A stretch of DNA of 6,700 nt from Bacteroidota bacterium (GTDB lineage Bacteria; Bacteroidota; Rhodothermia; Balneolales; HLUCCA01). The notes under the pieces were generated by a model, which was not told where the DNA came from, made no database searches, and saw only the letters and a list, made by a program, of their open reading frames with translations. The first letter of the stretch is position 1, and every line of letters begins with the position of its first letter. Below, piece by piece: positions 1 through 5,580 of this stretch. Location of the stretch: assembly GCA_003448835.1 (NCBI GenBank), contig DLXM01000291.1, positions 1 to 6,700 on the forward strand, read 5' to 3'. Both the position numbers and the translations under genes were made by a program.

Positions 1-47
1 TAATGAAATAAGATGTTTCTTAGTATCTCCTTTTTTGAGTTAAGTAT

Positions 48-719
48 TCAATCAATGCATCGATAATCCTGTTCTTCTTCGTCAGAAAATGGAATATGAT
101 TACCCATAAAGAATCCCTCTACAGTATCATTCAGGGTACCTATGGTAAATTTTGTAATGCCATGGCACCACAAATAGCTACCCTGTTTGCCACCATCCCC
201 ATTGAACCCTTCCCGTACAAAATCTGGTTCATCATATGCGCTTAATACCTCATCAAGGGTTGATCCGATACCAATTCCTTCGGGAGTTTTACTACCGTTG
301 GAGTTATAGATTCTAATCATATCAACGGCTCCCCATGGCTGATCCTCACTATAATAGATAAATGATATAGATAAACCGTGTCCTGAAGTAGGGTTTTCAG
401 ACGGTCGATAGACGTACGTACGCCATGCACGGTAAGGGCCATCTGTCCAGCCTATGTTCCAGGGTTCACCGAGCAGCTTCTCAACCTGTTCACGTGAATC
501 ACCTAGTTTTACACCTTCGATGCATTCCCCCGGAATGATGATGCCGGGGCCACATTCTGAAGATTCGGTATCGCTATTAAGAATGTTGCAGGAGACCATG
601 GACATGAGGCTGGCTATAACTATGATTTTGTGAATATAAGGGTGCGTAACTCCCTTTCTATAGCTTGATTTTTTGTTAGCGACACCGAGAAGAGTAAAAG
701 GTAACATCAGTTTATTCAT
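48..719 (-). CDS. Predicted lipoprotein with two BamE/SmpA-like repeats
   Basis: 223 aa; function unknown. A hydrophobic stretch at about residues 32-43 ends in M-V-S-C (Cys44), a plausible lipobox, so the mature protein probably starts at Cys44 and is lipid-anchored in the envelope. The body holds two similar units. The first (about 69-140) opens with GVKLGDSREQVEKLLGEP and the second (about 148-207) with GIGIGSTLDEVLSAYDEP. Each continues with aromatic, beta-rich sequence ending in a V..I.I or V.GF-type strand. The opening pattern G.....(D/E)(Q/E)V.......EP is that of BamE/SmpA/OmlA-like small periplasmic domains, so a tandem double domain is inferred. Other cysteines are C56, C66, C185 and C221. 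The N-region before the hydrophobic core is unusually long (31 residues) and itself contains a hydrophobic patch (residues 4-14), so the true start is uncertain. No partner gene is visible; it lies divergent to the transporter. The reading frame is well supported, the function is not. Confidence 0.72.
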   Translation of the reverse strand: MNKLMLPFTLLGVANKKSSYRKGVTHPYIHKIIVIASLMSMVSCNILNSDTESSECGPGIIIPGECIEGVKLGDSREQVEKLLGEPWNIGWTDGPYRAWRTYVYRPSENPTSGHGLSISFIYYSEDQPWGAVDMIRIYNSNGSKTPEGIGIGSTLDEVLSAYDEPDFVREGFNGDGGKQGSYLWCHGITKFTIGTLNDTVEGFFMGNHIPFSDEEEQDYRCID

Positions 720-1075
720 TCAATTTCTTTTCTATTTTGTGATCAATTAGTCGCGAAATTTCTTGACAGAATAACAACCTAAATTTTGTTGTGATAGACA
801 TGTTGGCTGGACTGCATTCTAATTAAATTTTTGTAGCTATTATTTACGGTTAAATAACGTTGTCTTTTGGGCAAAATTCAGATCATACACACATAGAAAC
901 TCATCATTAAAAACATAAATTTCAATCTCTTATGTAGTATAGAGTATTTCGATACCTAATTGTTACAAAATAAATAGTGTTATTTCTTAAATTATACTGT
1001 ATTTGTTTTGAATAAGCATATGAAAATTATATAGTTTACTATTTAGAAAACGCAAAAAATATTATGAGGTAATCG

Positions 1076-1114
1076 ATGAACGTTGCTCTTTTTATGTCAG
1101 TGAAACAAAGTTAA
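1076..1114 (+). other. 12-codon ORF with good Shine-Dalgarno (leader peptide or chance)
   Basis: ATG at 1076 opens the short frame MNVALFMSVKQS, ending at TAA 1112-1114. GAGG at 1066-1069 sits 6 nt before the ATG, a better site than some real genes here have. It could be a leader peptide, a remnant of a lost gene, or chance. There is no homology I recognise and no attenuator-like hairpin directly after it. It lies about 200 nt before the sugar-porter start. Confidence 0.15.
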
Positions 1115-1243
1115 AGCTCATAGTCTAGTGACCTAAATCGTGAAGGTGAAGCCGAGCGAAACTTATACATTTGTGAAAGTAGCAGTTTGATTCTTGCTTA
1201 CTTTTTGATAATCTGTGTATAACACCATTAGTCTTAATAAATT

Positions 1244-1278
1244 GGGTTAAATTTGTCGATAAACTCGAATTTTAACCC
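1244..1278 (+). promoter_or_regulatory. Inverted repeat overlapping a TAnnTTTG promoter match (possible operator)
   Basis: The left arm GGGTTAAATTT (1244-1254) and right arm AATTTTAACCC (1268-1278) pair at 10 of 11 positions, with 8 perfect outer pairs, across a 13-nt centre. The left arm contains TAAATTTG (1248-1255), an exact match to the Bacteroidota -7 element TAnnTTTG. If that element is used, transcription would start near 1261, so the dyad would span from the -7 box into the first transcribed bases. That is a typical place for a repressor operator of a sugar-uptake gene. No matching -33 TTG is seen at the expected distance, so the promoter assignment is tentative. Confidence 0.35.
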
Positions 1279-1297
1279 TCAACATCTAACTATATAC

Positions 1298-1302
1298 AGA
1301 GG
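1298..1302 (+). promoter_or_regulatory. Ribosome binding site of the sugar porter
   Basis: AGAGG ends 10 nt before the ATG at 1313. It supports this start, which leaves a normal short cytoplasmic N-terminus (about 16 residues) before the first membrane helix. Confidence 0.5.
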
Positions 1303-1312
1303 TCAATAGCGT

Positions 1313-2737
1313 ATGGCAAAGCAGCAATCGCTTGATACTCCAGGTGGCGAAAACCTGGGACGGGTAATTCTAATTTCTACATCTGCCGCAATCGGTGGAT
1401 TTCTTTTTGGTTTTGATAGTGGTGTAATTAATGGAACGGTTGATGCTCTGCGTGGAGCATTTAATTCTGACGCGGTCGGAACCGGGTTCAATGTTGCATC
1501 TATGTTATTAGGTTGTGCTATCGGAGCATTTTTTGCCGGTACACTTGCTGATAAATTTGGTCGTAAGGCGGTTTTGATTGTAACTGCATTGACGTTTATC
1601 GTTTCTGCATGGGGATCAGGTGCTGCTGGTACTTCGCTCGAATTTGTTTTCTATCGAGTTCTTGGTGGATTAGCAGTGGGTGCAGCCAGTATTCTGGGCC
1701 CGGCTTACATCAGTGAAATTGCGCCATCCCGAATTCGTGGTCGATTAACTTCGTTACAACAGTTGATGATCGTTTTGGGATTGTTTGCAGCCTTTTTGAG
1801 TAACTATTTTCTGGCCGATATTGCAGGGGGTTCATCCACTGAATTTTGGGGTGGATTTCAAACCTGGCAGTGGATGTTCTGGATGGAAATTATTCCCGCT
1901 GTAATATTCTTCTTTAGCTTATTGTTCATTCCAGAATCCCCACGCTATTTGGTAGCAGCCGGACGTCCGGATGAAGCAAGGAAGGTCTTGGCATCTATCT
2001 CACATCCGAATGATGCAGAAACTAAGGTTGCCGAAATCCAAGCCACACTTGAAAAAGACAGAAAACCTCGATTATCCGATATTCTTAATAAAGTTACCGG
2101 TAAACTTCATCCAATTGTATGGATCGGGCTGGTTCTGTCGGTTCTCCAGCAGTTCACTGGTATTAACGTCGTAATGTATTACGGTGCTACTCTTTGGCAA
2201 GCTGCAGGATTTACTGAGTCGGATGCACTTCTTCAGAACGTGATTATTGGAGCAGTGAACATATCATTTACGTTCCTGGCAATCGCATTGGTTGATAAAA
2301 TCGGCCGGAAAAGTTTGCTTCTGATTGGTGCTTTGGGACAAGCCGTTATGCTTGGTCTGATGGCGCTGATCTTTGGTTCTGCAGAACTGGATGCAGCTGG
2401 TAATCTGATTCTTAGTGATAACATGGGAATCTATGCTTTGCTTGCAGCTAACGGATATATCGCATTCTTTGCAACTACCTGGGGTCCTGTACTTTGGGTT
2501 ATGCTCGGTGAAATGTTCCCGAATCAGCTTCGTGGAGCAGCACTTGCGGTCTGCGGAATTCTGCACTGGACATCCAACTTTGCAATTACCATGAGTTTCC
2601 CAATTCTATTGGCTTCAATCGGACTGGGTTGGTCGTATGGTATTTATGCAACTTTTGGATTGATCGCTTATTTCGTTGTGAAGAAATTTGTGACAGAAAC
2701 CAAGGGTCGAACTTTGGAGCAGATGTCCAACGAATAA
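1313..2737 (+). CDS. MFS sugar porter, XylE/GLUT-like, probable proton-coupled sugar uptake
   Basis: 474 aa, a normal length for a 12-helix sugar porter of the inner membrane. Family signatures appear in order: FGFDSGVINGTV in TM1 (about 32-43); DKFGRK after TM2 (80-85); YRVLGGLAVG in TM4 (114-123); PSRIRGR (138-144); PESPRYL (208-213) opening the central cytoplasmic loop (about 207-262); QQFTGIN in TM7 (279-285); DKIGRK (328-333); GPVLWVMLGEMFP (391-403); and TETKGRTLEQM at the C-terminus (461-471). By alignment from memory, the sugar-binding residues of XylE are conserved: Q150 (Q168), Q279/Q280 (Q288/Q289), N285 (N294) and W395 (W392). D35 matches XylE D27 and R115 matches R133, the pair tied to proton coupling, so symport is more likely than facilitated diffusion. 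The substrate (xylose, glucose, galactose, arabinose or another) cannot be told from sequence. It appears to be a single-gene unit: a gene-free leader precedes it, a strong terminator follows, and no sugar-catabolic neighbour is visible. Tandem stops TAA TAG end the gene. Confidence 0.95.
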   Translation: MAKQQSLDTPGGENLGRVILISTSAAIGGFLFGFDSGVINGTVDALRGAFNSDAVGTGFNVASMLLGCAIGAFFAGTLADKFGRKAVLIVTALTFIVSAWGSGAAGTSLEFVFYRVLGGLAVGAASILGPAYISEIAPSRIRGRLTSLQQLMIVLGLFAAFLSNYFLADIAGGSSTEFWGGFQTWQWMFWMEIIPAVIFFFSLLFIPESPRYLVAAGRPDEARKVLASISHPNDAETKVAEIQATLEKDRKPRLSDILNKVTGKLHPIVWIGLVLSVLQQFTGINVVMYYGATLWQAAGFTESDALLQNVIIGAVNISFTFLAIALVDKIGRKSLLLIGALGQAVMLGLMALIFGSAELDAAGNLILSDNMGIYALLAANGYIAFFATTWGPVLWVMLGEMFPNQLRGAALAVCGILHWTSNFAITMSFPILLASIGLGWSYGIYATFGLIAYFVVKKFVTETKGRTLEQMSNE

Positions 2738-2763
2738 TAGGGTTTAGTTAAAAACTAACTTAT

Positions 2764-2798
2764 AAAAGCCTCGGAGAGCAATCTTCGGGGCTTTTTTT
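2764..2798 (+). terminator. Strong intrinsic terminator after the sugar porter
   Basis: The arms 2765-2777 and 2782-2794 form a 13-pair stem, including two G-T pairs and no mismatch. The loop is GCAA, a stable GNRA tetraloop. The right arm runs into a T tract (2792-2798), and A2764 can add one more pair. A smaller perfect hairpin, TTAGTT-AAA-AACTAA (2744-2758), lies just upstream and may aid release. The terminator separates the transporter from the hem genes, so hemH should have its own promoter within 2799-3020. I found no convincing promoter there. Confidence 0.93.
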
Positions 2799-3013
2799 AT
2801 GTGCATTCAAGCCGATTTTAGCAGGATATCTGTGGTTAGGTCGTAGCAATATCGCATTGGATTGGGAAAATGCAGAGTGTGGCGGGTGAGGTAGGTAATC
2901 ACAAACATATGCAAATCATATTATCTGAAATACATCTAAATAGTCAAAATTCATAAAGTCTTCACATTAGTTCCGTTATTTAGCACCCGTAAGATTATGT
3001 CCAATTATTGAAT

Positions 3014-3018
3014 AAGGA
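3014..3018 (+). promoter_or_regulatory. Closely spaced Shine-Dalgarno of hemH
   Basis: AAGGA lies only 2 nt before the ATG at 3021, closer than usual. A better spaced AGGAG lies inside the gene ahead of Met11, but starting there would remove the first beta strand (K-L-G-V-V-L) that every ferrochelatase has. The start at 3021 is therefore kept, and initiation may be inefficient. Confidence 0.4.
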
Positions 3019-3020
3019 AT

Positions 3021-4136
3021 ATGCAGAAGCCAAAATTAGGAGTTGTATTGATGAATCTCGGAGGTCCGACTTCCGAGGAGAGTGTCCGTACATTTTTATA
3101 TAATTTATTTAGCGACGAAGATATTATTAAACTCGGTGGTGGTAAAGCGCAAAACACGCTTGCAAAGGTGATTTCAAAATTCCGGTACAAAAAAATTGCC
3201 GAAAAATATCGTGAAATCAACGGTTGTCCAAAGGGATGCATGGGTAGTAAATACTGCCTGAATCGTCAAAATAAAGTTGTTTCTGACTGCTGTTCACCCA
3301 TTAATCCTTTGACAGAACTACAGCGTCGTACTTTGGAAAAAACGCTTATCGCTGAGTTGCCTCAATTTGAGGTAAAGGTTTACACAGCGATGCGTTATTG
3401 GAGACCATTCGGACAGCAGGTGATGGAAGAAATGATCGAAGACAAAATCGACCATGCTGTCTTATTACCACTGTATCCACATTTTTCATGGACTACGACC
3501 GGATCCAGTTTTCGTGATTGGGAAGACATCCGCAAGAATGTATTGAAATCCGGCAAGACCCCAACATGGAAGGAATACACGGTTAAATCATATCATTTAA
3601 ACCGGCCTTTTTTAGAGTCAGTAAACTCCAGAATTAATGAAGCTATGGAGCGTTTTACTGATGAAGAACGCAAAAAAGTCCATCTGATTTTTACGGCTCA
3701 CGGTACCCCGATTGCAGAGGTCGAAAGTGGTGATCCTTATACGGGACAAATTGAAGAGACTGTTGAAGCGATTATGGATATGCGTAATCGCCACGAAAAC
3801 TACTGGCTGAGTTTTCAGTCCAGAGTGGGGCCGTCGAAATGGACCCAACCAAATACCGAAGATCTCGTAACACGTCTGCTTGAATATGGAATTAAGCACT
3901 TTTTGATGATTCCGGTAGCATTTGTAACCGATCATATTGAAACATTGCATGAACTTGGGATTGAACTTCCCGAGGAATTAGAAGAAAAGGGACTTCATGT
4001 TGAAAAACTGGAAGTTTCCGGTGGATTAAATGATCATCCGAAATTTATGCAGGCATTGGTTGATGAAGTAAAGTTCAGAATTGAACATGTTGAAAGTTCT
4101 TCAGTTCGGGTCGAGCTAAAATCGACAGTAAAATAA
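3021..4136 (+). CDS. hemH: Ferrochelatase with internal cysteine cluster (probable [2Fe-2S] type)
   Basis: 371 aa. It inserts Fe2+ into a porphyrin (protoporphyrin IX in the classical route) as the last step of haem synthesis, in the cytoplasm or at the inner membrane face. Visible family motifs are LGVVLMNLGGP (6-16), LYPHFSWTTTGSSF (151-164), FTAHGTP (224-230) with the catalytic His227, GDPY (237-240), FQSRVGPSKW (265-274) and FVTDHIETLHELGIEL (301-316) with the conserved acidic Glu307. Between YREI and SPINPLTELQ lies an insert of roughly two dozen residues absent from common ferrochelatases. It holds C69, C73, C79, C90 and C91, the only cysteines in the protein. Four cysteines in a short internal segment coordinate a [2Fe-2S] cluster in the Myxococcus xanthus class of ferrochelatase; the same is inferred here. 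Three consecutive in-frame stops (TAA TAG TAA) end the gene. It is followed after 71 nt by hemA and is probably first in the hem operon. A role as a coproporphyrin ferrochelatase cannot be excluded from sequence alone. Confidence 0.96.
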   Translation: MQKPKLGVVLMNLGGPTSEESVRTFLYNLFSDEDIIKLGGGKAQNTLAKVISKFRYKKIAEKYREINGCPKGCMGSKYCLNRQNKVVSDCCSPINPLTELQRRTLEKTLIAELPQFEVKVYTAMRYWRPFGQQVMEEMIEDKIDHAVLLPLYPHFSWTTTGSSFRDWEDIRKNVLKSGKTPTWKEYTVKSYHLNRPFLESVNSRINEAMERFTDEERKKVHLIFTAHGTPIAEVESGDPYTGQIEETVEAIMDMRNRHENYWLSFQSRVGPSKWTQPNTEDLVTRLLEYGIKHFLMIPVAFVTDHIETLHELGIELPEELEEKGLHVEKLEVSGGLNDHPKFMQALVDEVKFRIEHVESSSVRVELKSTVK

Positions 4137-4188
4137 TAGTAAGACGTGGCGGTGAATTGGTCGAAGCATTGATGGGAAATATTTAAAT

Positions 4189-4194
4189 AGAGGA
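4189..4194 (+). promoter_or_regulatory. Ribosome binding site of hemA, distant from the start
   Basis: AGAGGA ends 13 nt before the ATG at 4208, a long gap. AGAG (4189-4192) can pair with CTCT (4198-4201) in a tiny 4-bp hairpin that would hide part of the site. No better in-frame start exists downstream before the conserved N-terminal beta strand. Confidence 0.35.
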
Positions 4195-4207
4195 AATCTC
4201 TTTTTGT

Positions 4208-5479
4208 ATGGAAATATCAGACTCCTTTTTGGATGATTTTGTAATAGTGGGAATTAGCCACTGGTACGCTGATTTATCGGTTCGAGAGCGATTTTCGTTA
4301 AATGCTCAAGCACAGCAGAACTTATTACAAGAAGCTGAGGCAATTGGTATGCAAGGCATCATCGTGTTAAGTACTTGTAATCGCACAGAGTTGTTTACCC
4401 GGAGTGATCGCGCTGAAATGCTTGTCGGTTTATTGATTAAATACTCACATGGGACACGTACTGAGTTTGAGAAATTTGGGTTCACAAAGCATGGTGATGA
4501 GGCCGTTAAGCATTTTTTCCGTGTCGCTGTAGGTCTTGATGCCCAAATATTGGGTGATCTGCAGATTATTAAACAAGTGAAGCAGGCTTACGAACACGCC
4601 GGCAATTTTAATATGCTGGATGGTGTAATGCACCGTTGTATGCAATCCGTTTTCCGAGCACATAAACGGTCACGTTCTGAAACGAGTCTTGGGTCCGGGG
4701 CAGCTACAACAGCATATGCTGCTGTTCAGGCTGCAAAATTTGAAGTTGGAAGCCTTCAGGACAAGCGGGTTTTGTTGATTGGTACCGGGAAAATCGGGAA
4801 AGTCACGTGCATGAATCTTCTGAATATGGGTGTCAGGCAAGTTACTTTGATCAACCGATCGGAGCATAAAGCTCAGAAGTTGGCCGATAGATTTGATGTT
4901 GAGGTGGCACCGTATGACGCGTTGATTGCGAAATTGTCTGATTCTGATCTTGTTATTGTTGCTACTGGAGCTTCTGAACCCATTATCAAGCCGTCACACA
5001 TTCAAGCTGTACGCCTGGCCGGTAGTCACCAACCGTTGACTCTGATGGACTTGTCGGTACCTCGAAATATTGATCCTGAAGTGGCTGAAATGGAATCTGT
5101 CAGTCTGATCAATATGGACATGCTCAACGACCGATTGGATGAGACTTACAAAGAACGGGAAGCAAATATTCCGTTGGTTGAGGATATCATCGAAGAGGAA
5201 CTCAATGAGTTCAGGAAATGGTTGTCCGAGCAACGAGTGGTTCCGACGATTAAAGCTTTGACCCGCAAATTGGATGATATTCGCCGGGCTGAAATGGATC
5301 GCTACATTTCCAGATTTGGTGAAGACGAAGCGAAACATGCTGAAAAGCTCACCAGACGTATTGTGAATAAAATACTGGCGTTTTCTATAGATCATCTGAA
5401 GGATCAGAGTCCGGAATCGGATGAAGTGACTCGTGTGGTACAAAATATGTTTAAAATCCACCCGGAAAACGATCGATAG
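4208..5479 (+). CDS. hemA: Glutamyl-tRNA reductase
   Basis: 423 aa, close to the 418 of E. coli HemA. It reduces glutamate on tRNA(Glu) to glutamate-1-semialdehyde with NADPH, the first committed step of the C5 tetrapyrrole pathway. The N-terminal catalytic domain has STCNRTELF (55-63) with nucleophile Cys57, and KHFFRVAVGL (101-110) with the conserved His102. The NADPH domain has VLLIGTGKIGK (188-198), a nucleotide-binding glycine loop, INRS (215-218) and the late signature DLSVPRNIDP (281-290). The C-terminal dimerisation helices (about 320-419) include PTIKALTRKLDDIRRAEMDR (346-365). Several usually conserved positions differ: HWYADLSVRE instead of HKTAP..(V/I)RE, VAVGLDA instead of VASGLDS, and GDLQI instead of GE.QI. 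The GD form recalls Bacteroidota enzymes. The N-terminus is about 10 residues longer than usual. It is third-party coupled to nothing by overlap: 71 nt follow hemH and 75 nt precede hemC, with no terminator seen in either gap. Identity is certain. Confidence 0.97.
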   Translation: MEISDSFLDDFVIVGISHWYADLSVRERFSLNAQAQQNLLQEAEAIGMQGIIVLSTCNRTELFTRSDRAEMLVGLLIKYSHGTRTEFEKFGFTKHGDEAVKHFFRVAVGLDAQILGDLQIIKQVKQAYEHAGNFNMLDGVMHRCMQSVFRAHKRSRSETSLGSGAATTAYAAVQAAKFEVGSLQDKRVLLIGTGKIGKVTCMNLLNMGVRQVTLINRSEHKAQKLADRFDVEVAPYDALIAKLSDSDLVIVATGASEPIIKPSHIQAVRLAGSHQPLTLMDLSVPRNIDPEVAEMESVSLINMDMLNDRLDETYKEREANIPLVEDIIEEELNEFRKWLSEQRVVPTIKALTRKLDDIRRAEMDRYISRFGEDEAKHAEKLTRRIVNKILAFSIDHLKDQSPESDEVTRVVQNMFKIHPENDR

Positions 5480-5580
5480 ATCTAATGGGATATGTATTAC
5501 TACATTCGCATATCCGCATACAGTAATATTAAATAACCTTCGAATTCAGATCTAATGAGTAGTTCAAAAGTTATCCGCAT
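5478..5580 (+). repeat. Paired direct repeats: upstream echo of the hemC start
   Basis: AGATCTAATG occurs at 5478-5487 and again at 5548-5557, where it contains the hemC start codon. TATCCGCAT occurs at 5511-5519 and again at 5572-5580, inside hemC codons 6-9. Both pairs keep the same order. The upstream copy reads in frame as a 13-codon ORF, MGYVLLHSHIRIQ (5485-5523, stop TAA 5524-5526), whose 'IRI' uses the same nucleotides as 'IRI' of HemC (MSSSKVIRIG). This looks like an eroded duplication of the hemC 5' end, or a leader ORF. The distance between the two blocks differs by 9 nt (three codons) between copies. Confidence 0.4.
5488..5528 (+). promoter_or_regulatory. Two interlocked 7-bp inverted repeats in the hemA-hemC spacer
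   Basis: GGATATG (5488-5494) is complementary to CATATCC (5509-5515), and TATTACT (5495-5501) is complementary to AGTAATA (5522-5528). The arms alternate A-B-A'-B', the order of an H-type pseudoknot, with 0, 7 and 6 nt between successive arms. The zero-length first loop makes simultaneous formation sterically doubtful, so they may instead be alternative hairpins. No T tract follows, so it is not an intrinsic terminator. It ends 26 nt before the hemC start and could affect hemC translation or mRNA processing. The base pairing is seen; the function is speculation. Confidence 0.25.

Larger units (their letters stand above)
720..1312. other. Long AT-rich divergent intergenic region
   Basis: About 590 bases between the start codons of the minus-strand lipoprotein gene and the plus-strand sugar porter. 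It is clearly richer in A+T than the flanking genes and has no ORF resembling a known protein. It should hold the promoters of both divergent genes. Visible items are two plus-strand matches to TAnnTTTG (1166-1173 and 1248-1255), neither with a well-placed upstream TTG; an inverted repeat at 1244-1278; and a 12-codon ORF at 1076-1114 with a GAGG at 1066-1069. No tRNA, known riboswitch or mobile-element end was recognised. Confidence 0.6.

Noticed and set aside
11..36. Short hairpin TAAGA-TGTT-TCTTA followed by a T run near the window start
   Set aside because: Five AU-rich pairs with a gap before the T run are too weak for an intrinsic terminator, and no plus-strand gene is visible upstream.
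763..788. TTGACA followed by TAAATTTTG as a plus-strand promoter
   Set aside because: The two elements are only 11 nt apart, the second is one base off TAnnTTTG, and the site is over 500 nt from the next plus-strand gene.
1140..1190. GTG-started frame (VKVKPSETYTFVKVAV) in the divergent region
   Set aside because: It is 16 codons, has no Shine-Dalgarno and no similarity that I recognise. It is compatible with chance.
2907..2921. ATATG-CAAAT-CATAT inverted repeat before hemH
   Set aside because: Only 5 pairs, in AT-rich sequence; expected by chance, with no promoter element beside it.
3039..3053. Better spaced Shine-Dalgarno (AGGAG) before Met11 of hemH as alternative start
   Set aside because: Starting at Met11 would delete the conserved first beta strand of the ferrochelatase fold, so the start at 3021 is preferred.
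3618..3950. 110-codon minus-strand open frame opposite hemH
   Set aside because: It is antisense to the catalytic half of ferrochelatase, with no domain and no ribosome site that stands out.
4994..5461. 155-codon minus-strand open frame opposite hemA
   Set aside because: It lies entirely antisense to the conserved C-terminal part of HemA, has no recognisable domain, and its composition fits a reading-frame shadow.
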